DNA of 64,000 nt from Sphingomonas ginkgonis (GTDB lineage Bacteria > Pseudomonadota > Alphaproteobacteria > Sphingomonadales > Sphingomonadaceae). This document shows, in pieces, positions 35,368 through 43,827 of this stretch (its first letter is position 1; every line of letters begins with the position of its first letter). The stretch lies in NCBI RefSeq assembly GCF_003970925.1, contig NZ_RWJF01000001.1:2908501-2972500 (forward strand). The letters are read 5' to 3'. The notes beneath the pieces are model-generated. The model searched no databases. It had not been told where the DNA came from and saw only the letters and a list, made by a program, of their open reading frames with translations. Position numbers and translations under genes: made by a program.

Positions 35368-36669
35368 TCACCCATTCTCCCGCAATGTCGTCGGCGACTG
35401 CCTTCACCTGGTGTCGGATATCGGGAACGGCGACCATTTCCCAGAACTGCGCCTTGGCCATCGGGCCCAGCGCCCAGATCCCCCTGCCGGCCCGGCTCCG
35501 AGCGTCGGTGGCGAGGCTCAGCCGGAGCGGATCGGGCGCGACGTCCCCGGCGTCGAGCAGGCCGCGCAGCAGCGCGTCGCGGGTCCGGTCGATGCGGCCG
35601 AGCGGCCCCGTGCAGTTGATCACCAGCGCATGCTCTCCGACGAGCTCGCCGCCGCCCCGCCGAGCGATCGTCGCCGTGATCACGTTGCCGCTGTCCGCCA
35701 GCGAGCGGATCCGCCCCGCCTCGACCACCAGCCGTCCCTCGTAGCGCAGCGCGGCGAGCGTCGCGCCGATCTGCGGGCGATGCGGTGGCGGTGGATGTCC
35801 CACCATGGCCGCGCGTGGCGCAGGAAGCGGCGGCGGTCGGCTTCGCTCAGCGACTGCCACAGCGCGTGGCTGTGCGGGCGGAGCGCGTCGACGCAGCTGC
35901 GCCAGTCGCGCAGCCGGGTCTCGCAGCGGACGTGCCGCCACAGGCGCATAAGGCTGCCGAACGGCGGCGGCGCGATCTCCTCGGGGATGGCGCGGCGGTC
36001 GAAGCGGTGGGACTGCGGGACGAGGCCGCGGCGCGAGACGGCGGTGATCGTCCCGCGGTGGCCATGGGCCTCGAGCGAGAGGACGCTGTCGATCATGGTG
36101 AGGCCGGTGCCGATCAGCAGCACCGGCCGGTCCTCGCGCGCGGCCCTGGCGAGGTCGGCCTCGGCCGCCGCCGTCCACGGATTGTTGTGGTAGCGCGGCG
36201 GCTGCAGCGCCTCGGTTCCGGGCAGCGGCTCGGGCGGCTGGTTGCCCTGCGCGAGCACCAGCAGGTCGGCGCGAAGCGCGCTGCCGTCGTCGAGCCGCAC
36301 CGTCCAGCCGCCGTCCGCGTCCCGCTCGGCGCCGACGGCGCGGGCCGGGGCGACGGTCACCCGCTCGGGCGACAGGCCGGCGCGGATGTGCTGCAGATAG
36401 GCGCGATAGTCGCGGCGCGGGGCGAAGGCGTCGGCGGTCCCGAACCAGCTAGCGAAATGGTCGGGCTCGTCCGCCCACGCGCTCATCTGCCCCGCCGCGA
36501 CGTTCAGCAGGTGCCGCGGCTCGTCGGTCGCGTAGGCGACCCCCACGGCAACCCTCTCTTCCACCACCACACACCCGATCCCGCGCCGGTCGAGGTGGGC
36601 AGCCAGCATGAACCCGCTGAAACCGCCCCCGATGATCGCAACGACGACGCGCCGGTCGTCAGATCTCAT
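35351..36669 (-). pseudogene. FAD/NAD(P)-binding oxidoreductase, disrupted by one frameshift
   Basis: The N-terminal frame (36669 down to about 35780) encodes VAIIGGGFSGFMLAAHL, the dinucleotide-binding loop, then YATDEPRHLLNVAAGQMSAW and LVLAQGN, typical of NAD_binding_9 FAD proteins. At HRHRIA the meaningful sequence jumps to the next frame and continues PQIGATLAALRYEGRLVVEA through VINCTGPLGRIDRTRDALLR to the stop at 35351. The junction, GCCCGCAG on the minus strand (about 35775-35777), would read through with one extra C. Both halves fit the family, so this is one recently broken gene or an assembly error. It begins 11 nt inside the DUF6356 gene. Confidence 0.82.
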
Positions 36670-36922
36670 ATTCAGGCCAGGCTTGCGGATCGGAGGCGCC
36701 GGCGCGGCGCTGGGTCATGTGCCGGTGAAGCGACATGACCGTGCGGCCCGCCGTTTCGGTGAACCACCCCGGCACCACCGCGTGGACGAGACACGCCGCC
36801 CCCGCGCCGATCATCCGGCAACCGATGGCGACCGCCCCTGCGCCGTGGCCGGCCCAGCTCATCCCCAGCGTGCGTGGATGAGCGACGAACAGCTTGTCCC
36901 AAGAGGACGCCTTGCGACTCAC
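36659..36922 (-). CDS. DUF6356 family protein
   Basis: 87 residues with LFVAHPRTLGMSWAGHGAGA near the start, then AGAACLVHAVVPGWFTETAG and RTVMSLHRHM, the layout of the short DUF6356 family: a conserved HP..G..Y..H segment, a small hydrophobic helix, and T..R....H. One possible membrane helix lies at about 28-50. Function is unknown. The end overlaps the FAD-oxidoreductase start by 11 nt, so they are translationally coupled. Upstream is tRNA-Arg. Confidence 0.75.
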   Translation of the reverse strand: MSRKASSWDKLFVAHPRTLGMSWAGHGAGAVAIGCRMIGAGAACLVHAVVPGWFTETAGRTVMSLHRHMTQRRAGASDPQAWPEYEI

Positions 36923-36936
36923 GATCCCTCCGTCCT

Positions 36937-37013
36937 TGGTGGCCCCGGCAGGACTCGAACCTGCGACCTGCGGTTTAGGAAACCGTCGCTCTATCCTGCT
37001 GAGCTACGGAGCC
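36937..37013 (-). tRNA. tRNA-Arg (anticodon CCT)
   Basis: On the minus strand the acceptor GGCTCCG pairs with CGGGGCC. The D stem is GCTC/GAGC. The anticodon loop is TTCCTAA with anticodon CCT, and the T arm is GCAGG-TTCGAGT-CCTGC. The discriminator is A and CCA is encoded (36937-36939). The outermost anticodon-stem pair is A-C. It decodes AGG arginine codons, rare in this GC-rich genome. Confidence 0.96.
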
Positions 37014-37046
37014 ACCCGTCCCGGATAAGAGGCGGCGCCCGGAAGA

Positions 37047-37877
37047 TCAATCGACCACGACGGGCGAAGGAATGACTCGCCGGTGGTTCAGCGCGGGGAC
37101 CCGCGACCGTGTCGCCGCGATCTGTTCCAGCTGCACGTCGACGAACGCCAGTCCGGGCTGATCCTCCATCTCGAGCAGCACTTCGCCCCACGGTCCGGTC
37201 ACCAGAGAATGCCCATAGGTCTCCCTCCCATCCTCGTGGCGACCAGCCTGAGCGGCGGCGACGACGAACACACCCGCCTCGATCGCACGCGCCCGCAGGA
37301 GGATTTGCCAGTGCGCCTGACCGGTCGGGACCGTGAAGGCCGCGGGCACGGCGATCGTGTCCGCGCCGGCCTCAGCCAGCGAGGCGAACAAGGCGGGGAA
37401 ACGCAGGTCGTAGCAGATCGTCAGGCCCAGGGCGCCCACGGGCGTGTTGCGCACCACGGTCGTCGCGTCGCCCGCTTCGTAGGACGCCGACTCCCGCCAG
37501 CTTTCGCCGGTCGGAAGGTCGACGTCGAACAGGTGCATCTTGTCGTACCGCGCCCTGATCGCGCCCGTGTCGTCGATCAGGAAGGAGCGGTTCGCGAGCT
37601 TTCCAGCGGCCGTGCGGACGGCCAGCGAGCCGAGATGTACCCAGATCCCGTGCCGCGCCGCCGCCTCGCGCGCATCGGCAAGAACCCGATCCTCCCCTTC
37701 GCTCCGCAGCCGGGTTGCCGAACGCGCGCGGTCACGATCGAGGAGGTTGCTCATCTCGGGCGTGAACAGCATCGCCGCGCCGCCCGCCGTAGCGCGCGAC
37801 ACGGCATCCGTCAGGGCATCGGCGTTGCGGTCCGGATCGATCCCGGTCTGCGCTTGGTAGAGAGCGATGAGGGCCAT
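37047..37877 (-). CDS. Carbon-nitrogen hydrolase (nitrilase/omega-amidase-like)
   Basis: 276 residues from ATG 37877, whose A overlaps the TGA of grxC. The catalytic triad of the superfamily is visible: Glu in MLFTPEMSNLL, Lys in RYDKMHLFDV and Cys in LTICYDLRFPALF. The arrangement LPTGESWRESASYEAG and HSLVTGPWGEVL matches the Nit1/Nit2-like branch, so a deaminated-glutathione amidase role is likely. Translational coupling to glutaredoxin supports a glutathione link (inference). Cytoplasmic. Confidence 0.93.
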   Translation of the reverse strand: MALIALYQAQTGIDPDRNADALTDAVSRATAGGAAMLFTPEMSNLLDRDRARSATRLRSEGEDRVLADAREAAARHGIWVHLGSLAVRTAAGKLANRSFLIDDTGAIRARYDKMHLFDVDLPTGESWRESASYEAGDATTVVRNTPVGALGLTICYDLRFPALFASLAEAGADTIAVPAAFTVPTGQAHWQILLRARAIEAGVFVVAAAQAGRHEDGRETYGHSLVTGPWGEVLLEMEDQPGLAFVDVQLEQIAATRSRVPALNHRRVIPSPVVVD

Positions 37878-38131
37878 CAGGCCGCCAGCAGTTCGTCGAG
37901 ACGCCCCTGGCGCTCGAGGGCGAACAGATCGTCGCAGCCGCCGACATGCTGGTCGTCGATGAAGATCTGCGGAACCGTCATTCGGCCCGCCCGCTGGATC
38001 ATCTCCTCGCGCTTCGGGCCGCCTGCATCGATGTTGTACGCGACCAGGTCTACGCCCTTGTGGGCAAGAAGCTGCTGCGCCCGCACGCAGTAGGGACAGG
38101 TGGTTTTCAGATACATTTCGACTTTGGCCAC
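37877..38131 (-). CDS. grxC: Glutaredoxin 3
   Basis: 84 residues from GTG 38131, with CTGGAG upstream. The TTG two codons earlier is less likely. The dithiol active site is TTCPYCVRA, the cis-Pro segment MTVPQIFIDD and the glutathione-binding HVGGCDDLFALE. It reduces disulfides and glutathionylated proteins in the cytoplasm. The stop shares one base with the start of the nitrilase gene, so they form an operon. ComF is encoded 27 nt upstream on the same strand. Confidence 0.96.
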   Translation of the reverse strand: MAKVEMYLKTTCPYCVRAQQLLAHKGVDLVAYNIDAGGPKREEMIQRAGRMTVPQIFIDDQHVGGCDDLFALERQGRLDELLAA

Positions 38132-38158
38132 AATCAAACTCCAGGGTTGATGATGTCC

Positions 38159-38887
38159 CTAACGCGCGAACGGCGCGGGGCGAAGCACGCGCGCCCAACC
38201 GATCAGCTCGACCCGGGCAGCGCCGGCCTTCTTGAGCGCCCGTGCACAGGATGAGCACGTGCTGCCAGTGGTATAGACATCGTCGACCAGAACGATGGTT
38301 CGGCCCGCAATGTCGTGCTCAGGCCTGACGGCGAAGGCACCGGCGACCGCCTTTCGCCGCTGCAGCGCGGTCAAGCCTCGCAGCGACGGGGTCGGCCGGG
38401 TGCGGCGGAGCAGCTGCTTCTCGACCCGGGCGCCGGTCCCGCGGGCAAGCGCCTCGGCGATCAGCACCGCCTGATTGAACCCCCGCTTCCACAAACGTCC
38501 GCGGTGCAGCGGCACGGGCACGAGGACGATGTCATCGCCCGTCAGCAATGGGCGCATGTAGCGGGCCATCGCTCGCGCCACCGCGATCTTGCGGCCGTAT
38601 TTCAGCTTCATTGCCACCTGCCGGCTGATGTCGCCATATTCCACGGCAGCCCTTATCCGGTCGATCCGGGGCGGCCTCGCCAGGCAAGCGCCGCACGTGT
38701 CGACTTCCGTTCCCTCGAGCGGCAGGCCGCAGATGGTACAACCCTCGGCCGGAAGAAAGTTGAGCGCGGTCCAGCAGGTCGCGCAGAAGACGCCGACCTC
38801 TGCCACGATCTCGCCGCACGCGACGCAGCGTGCCGGCAGGCTGAAGTCCAGCACCCGACGCCCGGCTTCTCGCAAGAATGCGCGCAT
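38159..38887 (-). CDS. ComF-family phosphoribosyltransferase-like protein
   Basis: 242 residues from ATG 38887, preferred because ACAAGG precedes it; ATG 38914 is an alternative. The N-terminus has a zinc-finger-like cysteine set (CVACGE, CATCW, CTICGLPL, CGACLA). The C-terminal phosphoribosyltransferase domain has VLVPVPLHRGRLWKRGFNQA and the PRPP loop TIVLVDDVYTTGSTCSS. ComF takes part in DNA uptake in competent bacteria, though the exact step is unclear. It diverges from the methyltransferase gene starting at 38932. Confidence 0.93.
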   Translation of the reverse strand: MRAFLREAGRRVLDFSLPARCVACGEIVAEVGVFCATCWTALNFLPAEGCTICGLPLEGTEVDTCGACLARPPRIDRIRAAVEYGDISRQVAMKLKYGRKIAVARAMARYMRPLLTGDDIVLVPVPLHRGRLWKRGFNQAVLIAEALARGTGARVEKQLLRRTRPTPSLRGLTALQRRKAVAGAFAVRPEHDIAGRTIVLVDDVYTTGSTCSSCARALKKAGAARVELIGWARVLRPAPFAR

Positions 38888-38931
38888 GAATGCCTTGTCG
38901 CCGAGTGCGGACATGCGCACAAGCCCGGGCC

Positions 38932-39663
38932 ATGGCTTCCCCTCTCTTCGACCGCGAGGCGCTGGAACTTCGCCGACGCCGCGCCGCCGGACGTCCCGGG
39001 CGCTTCTTCGCGGACCGCGTGATCGATGACCTGCGCGAGCGAGCCGAGCTCGAGCCCCGCCGGCTTGATCGAGTGCTGGTGCTCGGCATCGCCCCGGGCA
39101 GTGGGCTCGACCATGTGGCGGCGCAGGTCGATCGACTTGAGCTCGGCCAGGAACTCGAACTCGCGCAACGGCTGTCGACTTACGATGCCATCTTCTGCCT
39201 CGGCCTGCTCGATACCAGCGACCAGGTCGAATTGCTGGTGACGATGATGCGTCAGGCGCTCCGGCCGGATGGGGTTTTCCTGGCAGCCTTTCCGGGGAAC
39301 GACACCTTGCCCGTCCTGCGCCAGGCGACAATCCTCGCCGATCAGGCCTGCGGCAGGGGCACTGCAGCTCGCACCCATCCGCGGATCGCAGCGGCGTCGA
39401 TCCCGGCCCTGCTCGGCTCGGCGGGGTTCGGGAGCGTGGTCGTCGACGTGGACCGCATGAGGCTTCGCTACCGCAGTTTCGCGGCGCTGGTGGCCGATCT
39501 CAGGGATGCCGCGGCCACCAACGTCCTGGCCGAGCGTCCGAAGCACCCCAATCCCTGTTTCGCACCAGCACTGGCGGCCGCTTACGCTGCACTCGGCGAC
39601 GAGCAGGGCACGCTCGAAACGATCGAGATCGTCCACGTCTTTGCCCGCGCCGGACAAGGCTGA
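38932..39663 (+). CDS. Methyltransferase-like protein (NDUFAF5-like)
   Basis: 243 residues from ATG 38932. It begins ASPLFDREALELRRRRAAGR and FFADRVIDDLRERAEL, the usual start of NDUFAF5-type class I methyltransferase-fold proteins of alphaproteobacteria. The SAM-like loop VLVLGIAPGSGLD departs from the strict GxGxG. TYDAIFCLGLLDTSDQVELL and LRPDGVFLAAFPGNDTL follow. Mitochondrial NDUFAF5 hydroxylates an arginine of complex I, so hydroxylase or methyltransferase roles are both possible. It overlaps no gene but is divergent from comF by 44 nt. Confidence 0.78.
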   Translation: MASPLFDREALELRRRRAAGRPGRFFADRVIDDLRERAELEPRRLDRVLVLGIAPGSGLDHVAAQVDRLELGQELELAQRLSTYDAIFCLGLLDTSDQVELLVTMMRQALRPDGVFLAAFPGNDTLPVLRQATILADQACGRGTAARTHPRIAAASIPALLGSAGFGSVVVDVDRMRLRYRSFAALVADLRDAAATNVLAERPKHPNPCFAPALAAAYAALGDEQGTLETIEIVHVFARAGQG

Positions 39664-39749
39664 TGAGCCGTTAATCCTTCACTGAAGGGAAGTTGTTAAC
39701 CCCCTCTATTTAGTTGGCGCACAGTGGACGTGGACCAGAGGAGGGTGGC

Positions 39750-39932
39750 GTGAGCGCTATCCCAAGAATGTTGCGCAGCTTCTGCGCGGACGATCGTGGT
39801 GCAACCGCGATCGAATACGGGCTCATTGCCTCGCTGATCGTCATCGCGATCATGGGGGGCATGGCAAATCTCGGGGGCGGGTCCAATGGCATGTGGACCC
39901 GCATTCAGAACGCCGTCCTGAACAGCAATTGA
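39750..39932 (+). CDS. Flp-family type IVb pilin
   Basis: 60 residues from GTG 39750, preceded by AGAGGAGGG. A basic leader ends at DRGATAIEYGLIASLIVIAI, the Flp signature with the prepilin peptidase site and Glu/Tyr at +5/+6 before a hydrophobic helix. The mature pilin is about 45 residues. Flp is the major subunit of Tad pili used for surface attachment. It stands alone here, 34 kb from the TadE/TadG-like genes at 3.2-6.1 kb; the Tad machinery must be elsewhere. Confidence 0.93.
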   Translation: MSAIPRMLRSFCADDRGATAIEYGLIASLIVIAIMGGMANLGGGSNGMWTRIQNAVLNSN

Positions 39933-39967
39933 GGCAGAAACGCCGGCGCGCGTGACCGCAGCCGGGT

Positions 39968-40909
39968 TCAGCCGATGGCGAGGAACTTGGAGCGACGCTG
40001 AGCGAGCAGGTCGGCGGGGCTGAGGTCGGTCAGCTGCGCAAGCTCCTCGAGCAACGCGGTCTTGAGGAGGTGGATGGCTTCGTTCGGCTCGCGGTGAGCC
40101 CCGCCGACCGGCTCGGGCACGATCCGGTCGACGACGCCGAGCTGGCGCAGGTCGGACGAGGTAACCCGCATCGCTTCCGCCGCGTCCGCCGCCTTGTCCG
40201 CGGTCCGCCACAGGATCGACGCGCAGCCTTCGGGCGAAATCACCGAATAGACGGCGTGCTCCATCATCAGCACCCGGTTGGCCGCGGCGATGGCGACCGC
40301 GCCGCCCGAGCCGCCCTCCCCGACCACGACCGCCAGCAGCGGTACCTTCAGCTTCAGGCACTGCTCGGTCGATCGGGCGATCGCCTCCGCCTGCCCGCGC
40401 TCCTCCGCCTGCACTCCGGGAAAGGCACCGGGCGTATCGACCAGCGTGATGATCGGCAGCCCGAAACGGTCGGCAAGGTCCATCAGCCGGATCGCCTTGC
40501 GATAGCCTTCCGGCTTGGCCATCCCGAAATTGTGGCGCAGCCGGGTCGCGGTATCGTCGCCCTTCTCGTGGCCGAGGATCAAAACCCGCTGCCCGTCGAT
40601 CCGGGCGAGACCGCCGACCAGCGCCGGATCGTCGGCGAACGCCCGGTCGCCGCCGAGCGGAAGGAAGTCGTCGGCGAGGCCCGCGACATAATCCTTGAAG
40701 TGCGGCCGGTCCGGATGGCGGGCCACCAGCGTCTTTTGCCACGGCGTCAGCCGCGCGTAGGTGTCCTTGAGCAGTCGGTTCGACTTGGCCTCGAGCCGCT
40801 CGACCTCGGCGTCGATGTCGATTGAACCGGAGCTCGCCGTTTCGCGGAGTTCCCGGACCCTGCTTTCCAGTTCGGCGATGGGCTTCTCGAAGTCGAGGTA
40901 ATTCAGCAT
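39968..40909 (-). CDS. accA: Acetyl-CoA carboxylase carboxyltransferase subunit alpha
   Basis: 313 residues, normal length. It begins MLNYLDFEKPIAELESRVRE. The carboxyltransferase core contains VDTPGAFPGVQAEERGQAEA and VVVGEGGSGGAVAIAAANRV, both diagnostic, and VISPEGCASILWR. With AccD it forms malonyl-CoA for fatty-acid synthesis. The xerD gene lies 33 nt upstream on the same strand and may be in the same transcript. Confidence 0.97.
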   Translation of the reverse strand: MLNYLDFEKPIAELESRVRELRETASSGSIDIDAEVERLEAKSNRLLKDTYARLTPWQKTLVARHPDRPHFKDYVAGLADDFLPLGGDRAFADDPALVGGLARIDGQRVLILGHEKGDDTATRLRHNFGMAKPEGYRKAIRLMDLADRFGLPIITLVDTPGAFPGVQAEERGQAEAIARSTEQCLKLKVPLLAVVVGEGGSGGAVAIAAANRVLMMEHAVYSVISPEGCASILWRTADKAADAAEAMRVTSSDLRQLGVVDRIVPEPVGGAHREPNEAIHLLKTALLEELAQLTDLSPADLLAQRRSKFLAIG

Positions 40910-40942
40910 GGTGGGCGGGCCTAGGCTCGGCTCGCCGCAAGG

Positions 40943-41827
40943 TCAACGCGTTCGGTCGCTCAGCGGATGACGGCTGTTCACCAGCTGCACCAGCCGTCCG
41001 CTGTCGACGTGCGTGTAGATCTGGGTGGTGGCGATGTCGGCATGCCCGAGCAGCGCCTGGAGGACGCGCAGGTCCGCGCCGCCGCCGAGCAGATGCGTGG
41101 CGAACGCATGGCGAAGCACGTGCGGGCTGACTCGGTCCGTCGCGATCCCGGCCAGACCCGCCATCTGCCGGATGATCTGGAACAGCCGGACCCGGCTGAG
41201 GTGCGACTTGCCCGACGGGAACAGCCATGGGCTGTCAGTCGGGACGAACGTCAGCCAGCGACGGACGCTGTCCTGGGCGCGCGAGGAGATTGGCACCAGC
41301 CGCTCCTTGCCGCCCTTGCCCTTGATGATCATGAACGGCTGTTCCCGCCGCATCGCTTGGCGGGGAAGACTGACCAGCTCGGTGGCGCGCAGACCCGACC
41401 CGTAGAGCAGCTCGAGTAGAGCAAGATTGCGGACTGCGAGGAACTCATCCGACTGGGCGCGCAGTTCCGCCTCGCGGAACAGTCGCTCGACCTCACCTTC
41501 GTCGAGGATGCGCGGGAGCGGTCGCTGCGTGATCGGCCGCGGCAGCGCGGCGGAAGGATCGTCCGGACGAAGCCCGTCGTCGAGCAGGAAGCCATAGAAG
41601 CGGCGCAGCGCCGCGGCCCGGCGCGCGACCGTGGCCGGCGCCAACTCCGCCCATGCTGCGCCGAGGCGGCCGAGGTCCTCGGGTGACGCAGTGCCGATAT
41701 CGCTCAGCGCATCACCGGCCGCCTCGAGGTCGCGCCGGTACGCCAGCAGCGTATTCCTCGCGGCGCCAGCTTCCGCTGCCAGCATCTCGCAGAACCGGTC
41801 GACCAGGGCCCGGTCCGCCGGGCTCAC
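40943..41827 (-). CDS. xerD: Tyrosine recombinase XerD
   Basis: 294 residues from GTG 41827, overlapping the upstream stop (GTGA). The N-terminal SAM-like domain (FCEMLAAEAGAARNTLLAYR) is followed by the catalytic domain with Arg in LYGSGLRATELVSL, Lys in IKGKGGKERLVPI, His and Arg in SPHVLRHAFATHLL, His in LLGHADIATTQ and nucleophile Tyr in TQIYTHV. Housekeeping Xer recombinases resolve chromosome dimers at dif. Length and placement beside accA support XerD over XerC, and there is no phage context. Confidence 0.9.
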   Translation of the reverse strand: MSPADRALVDRFCEMLAAEAGAARNTLLAYRRDLEAAGDALSDIGTASPEDLGRLGAAWAELAPATVARRAAALRRFYGFLLDDGLRPDDPSAALPRPITQRPLPRILDEGEVERLFREAELRAQSDEFLAVRNLALLELLYGSGLRATELVSLPRQAMRREQPFMIIKGKGGKERLVPISSRAQDSVRRWLTFVPTDSPWLFPSGKSHLSRVRLFQIIRQMAGLAGIATDRVSPHVLRHAFATHLLGGGADLRVLQALLGHADIATTQIYTHVDSGRLVQLVNSRHPLSDRTR

Positions 41828-43677
41828 GAACGGGCGAGCGCCTCGGCCGCGAGCATCCGCGCCTCGAAGTCGAGCCCGACGGCACTCAGCGCAGTGACCG
41901 CGTGAAGAAGGTTCGCCGCCGGCACCCGCGCGAAGCTGTTGGTCTGCATGCCGCTCGCCGCAAGCAGCAGGACGGTCGCCGTCTGGCCGCGGCGCGCGGC
42001 GCCATCGATGAGGCGCGACCATGACCCGGTCTCGCCCAGACCTAGGTCGTTGCGCGACGACAGCCGGTTGGCTTCCCCGACGTCGATCCGCCCCAGCCCC
42101 GCCAGGCCGGCGACCAGCAAGGCGCTACGCTGGTGATAGCGGCTGTCGTCGCGGCCGATGAAGTCGTTGGCGCGCCCGGCGCTGACGTCGACCCCGCTGC
42201 CCTCCGTGCCGAGCGCCAGCAACGCCCAGGCGCGATCGCCCTTCTCGCCATCCATCTGGCGAACCGCGGAGGCCCACCGCCCGGCCTGCTGGTCGAGCCC
42301 GCCCGCCAGCATGGAGGCGATGAGGTTGACCGCATCGTCCTGCAGGCCCGGGTCGGGCCGGATCGCCGCGGCCGCGCGCGCGAGGAGCGACCAGGACGCG
42401 GCGAGCTGCAGCGGCTCCTTGTCGCGCTGGCCCCACAGCTTGCGCATCGCGCCGAGGCGCGTTTTCTCGTCCCGCCCGGCGAAGGCCATCCGCACCTGCC
42501 AGGCATCGGTGTCGCCGAGATCGGACGGATCGGTGGCGTCGTAGATGCTGGAATAGGTGTCGACCAGCGCGTTGGACGAGAAGACGCCCAGCCCGGTCGC
42601 GACCCGCGCCGCCGGCAGCCGCTGCTCCGCCGACAGCATCGGCGCGCGGGCCTGCCAGGCCATCATTCGTGCCGGCGCCGCGTTCATCAGCCGCTCGGGC
42701 GGCAGCAGGCCGGTGGCGGTCGCCATTCCAAAGCGCCAGTTGCTGAGGTCCGACACCGGATCCCAGTCGATGCTGATCGCCTTGGCGGTATTGGTGCCCG
42801 CCCCGACCACCTTGCCGGCCAGTTGCAGGTCGATCCCGCCGACCCGCCCGCGGCGCCGCAGCGCGTCGATCTGGGAAGAGGCGGTGTCGGCCGACCCTGA
42901 CAGCGCGGCGCAGATCGCCTGGACGACCGGCTGGACATTGTCCTCGACGCCCTTGAGGTGCGGCTGCAGCGGGCAGAGCGCGGCGGCGTCCCCGTTCGCC
43001 AGCGCGGCCTGCACCGCGACCTGGGTCATCTTGGGCGTGAAATTGTCGGTGTCGACGCTGCTGACGAGCAGCCGGGCCGCGTCCGCCTCGCCGAGGCGAA
43101 GGAGCAGCCAGGCGCGCTCCGCCGCCCAATCGACCGGGTTGACGTTGCGCGGGGCCGGGACGCGCGCGATCAGCGCATTGCGCAACCCGATGTGCAGCCA
43201 GCGAGAGGGCAGCGGCGTGTCCAGGCGGCGCATCAGGGTCGATAGGAAGGCGCCGCTCGCGGCCCCCCACGGCTGCGCGCCGAGCCCAAAGCTGTGCGGA
43301 TCGGCGATTCCGGCGATGCGCGGGGCGCGGCGCGCGAACTCCGGGATCTCGACCGGCGGCGGTGGCGGCGGGAGGTTCAGCTCCTCGACGTCGCTGTCGC
43401 TCGACACCAGCAGCTGGTCGCCCTCATCCGCCTCGCTGGCCGCAGGCGCGGCGGAGGTCGTCGTCGTGGCCGGCGGCGGAGAGGTCGAAGCCGCGCTGTT
43501 GTTGGCGGGCTGCTGCTCGTTCGCCTCGAATCCGGGCGGCAGGATCGAGGCCGGCCGGTCCTGCGCTACCGCCAGCACCGGCAGCGCGCCGGCACCGAGC
43601 AGCGTGGCGACCAGCAGTCCCTTAGCGAGTCGGCGCACTGGAGACGTCAACCTCGATCGGGCGGGTCGGGACCTCAT
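41824..43677 (-). CDS. Large exported protein of unknown function, alpha-helical
   Basis: 617 residues from ATG 43677; a GTG at 43638 would give a tidier signal peptide (VRRLAKGLLVATLLGAGALP). The exported part begins after AVAQ. It has a Ser/Thr/Ala and Pro-rich linker (residues about 40-110, with PPPPPPVEIPEFA) followed by some 480 residues of Ala/Leu-rich helices suggestive of TPR- or HEAT-like repeats (DWAAERAWLLLRLGEADAAR, AVQAALANGDAAALCPLQPH). I do not recognise a family. It overlaps xerD by 4 nt downstream and the small membrane protein gene upstream, so all three are likely one operon. Confidence 0.8.
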   Translation of the reverse strand: MRSRPARSRLTSPVRRLAKGLLVATLLGAGALPVLAVAQDRPASILPPGFEANEQQPANNSAASTSPPPATTTTSAAPAASEADEGDQLLVSSDSDVEELNLPPPPPPVEIPEFARRAPRIAGIADPHSFGLGAQPWGAASGAFLSTLMRRLDTPLPSRWLHIGLRNALIARVPAPRNVNPVDWAAERAWLLLRLGEADAARLLVSSVDTDNFTPKMTQVAVQAALANGDAAALCPLQPHLKGVEDNVQPVVQAICAALSGSADTASSQIDALRRRGRVGGIDLQLAGKVVGAGTNTAKAISIDWDPVSDLSNWRFGMATATGLLPPERLMNAAPARMMAWQARAPMLSAEQRLPAARVATGLGVFSSNALVDTYSSIYDATDPSDLGDTDAWQVRMAFAGRDEKTRLGAMRKLWGQRDKEPLQLAASWSLLARAAAAIRPDPGLQDDAVNLIASMLAGGLDQQAGRWASAVRQMDGEKGDRAWALLALGTEGSGVDVSAGRANDFIGRDDSRYHQRSALLVAGLAGLGRIDVGEANRLSSRNDLGLGETGSWSRLIDGAARRGQTATVLLLAASGMQTNSFARVPAANLLHAVTALSAVGLDFEARMLAAEALARS

Positions 43678-43756
43678 GGGCGCGCCTCGAGAGGAAGAAG
43701 GCTCCACCGATGATCACCAGGAGAAGAATGACGAGGGTCAGGGCGCCGCGCGGCAT
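43622..43756 (-). CDS. 44-residue single-pass membrane protein
   Basis: A short open frame from ATG 43756 to TAA 43622: MPRGALTLVILLLVIIGG followed by AFFLSRRAHEVPTRPIEV. One helix at about 5-23 is flanked by arginines on its C-terminal side, predicting a cytoplasmic or periplasmic basic tail. GGACC lies upstream, a weak Shine-Dalgarno. It overlaps the start of the large exported protein gene by 56 nt and is probably translationally coupled to it. No family recognised. The divergent aroK gene starts 71 nt away. Confidence 0.6.
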   Translation of the reverse strand: MPRGALTLVILLLVIIGGAFFLSRRAHEVPTRPIEVDVSSAPTR

Positions 43757-43827
43757 GATTGGTCCTGCAGGTGAACGAAGAGCGGCCTTTTGCCGAGCCG
43801 GGAGCGCTGTGTATAGCCCCTGTCGGG

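Noticed and set aside
36937..37013. tRNA-Arg as an integration site
   Set aside because: Both flanks are ordinary genes, there is no integrase close by, and no duplicated tRNA 3' end was seen.
40943..41827. Tyrosine recombinase as a phage or island integrase
   Set aside because: Length, motifs and place beside accA fit the housekeeping XerD; no att sites or phage genes are nearby.
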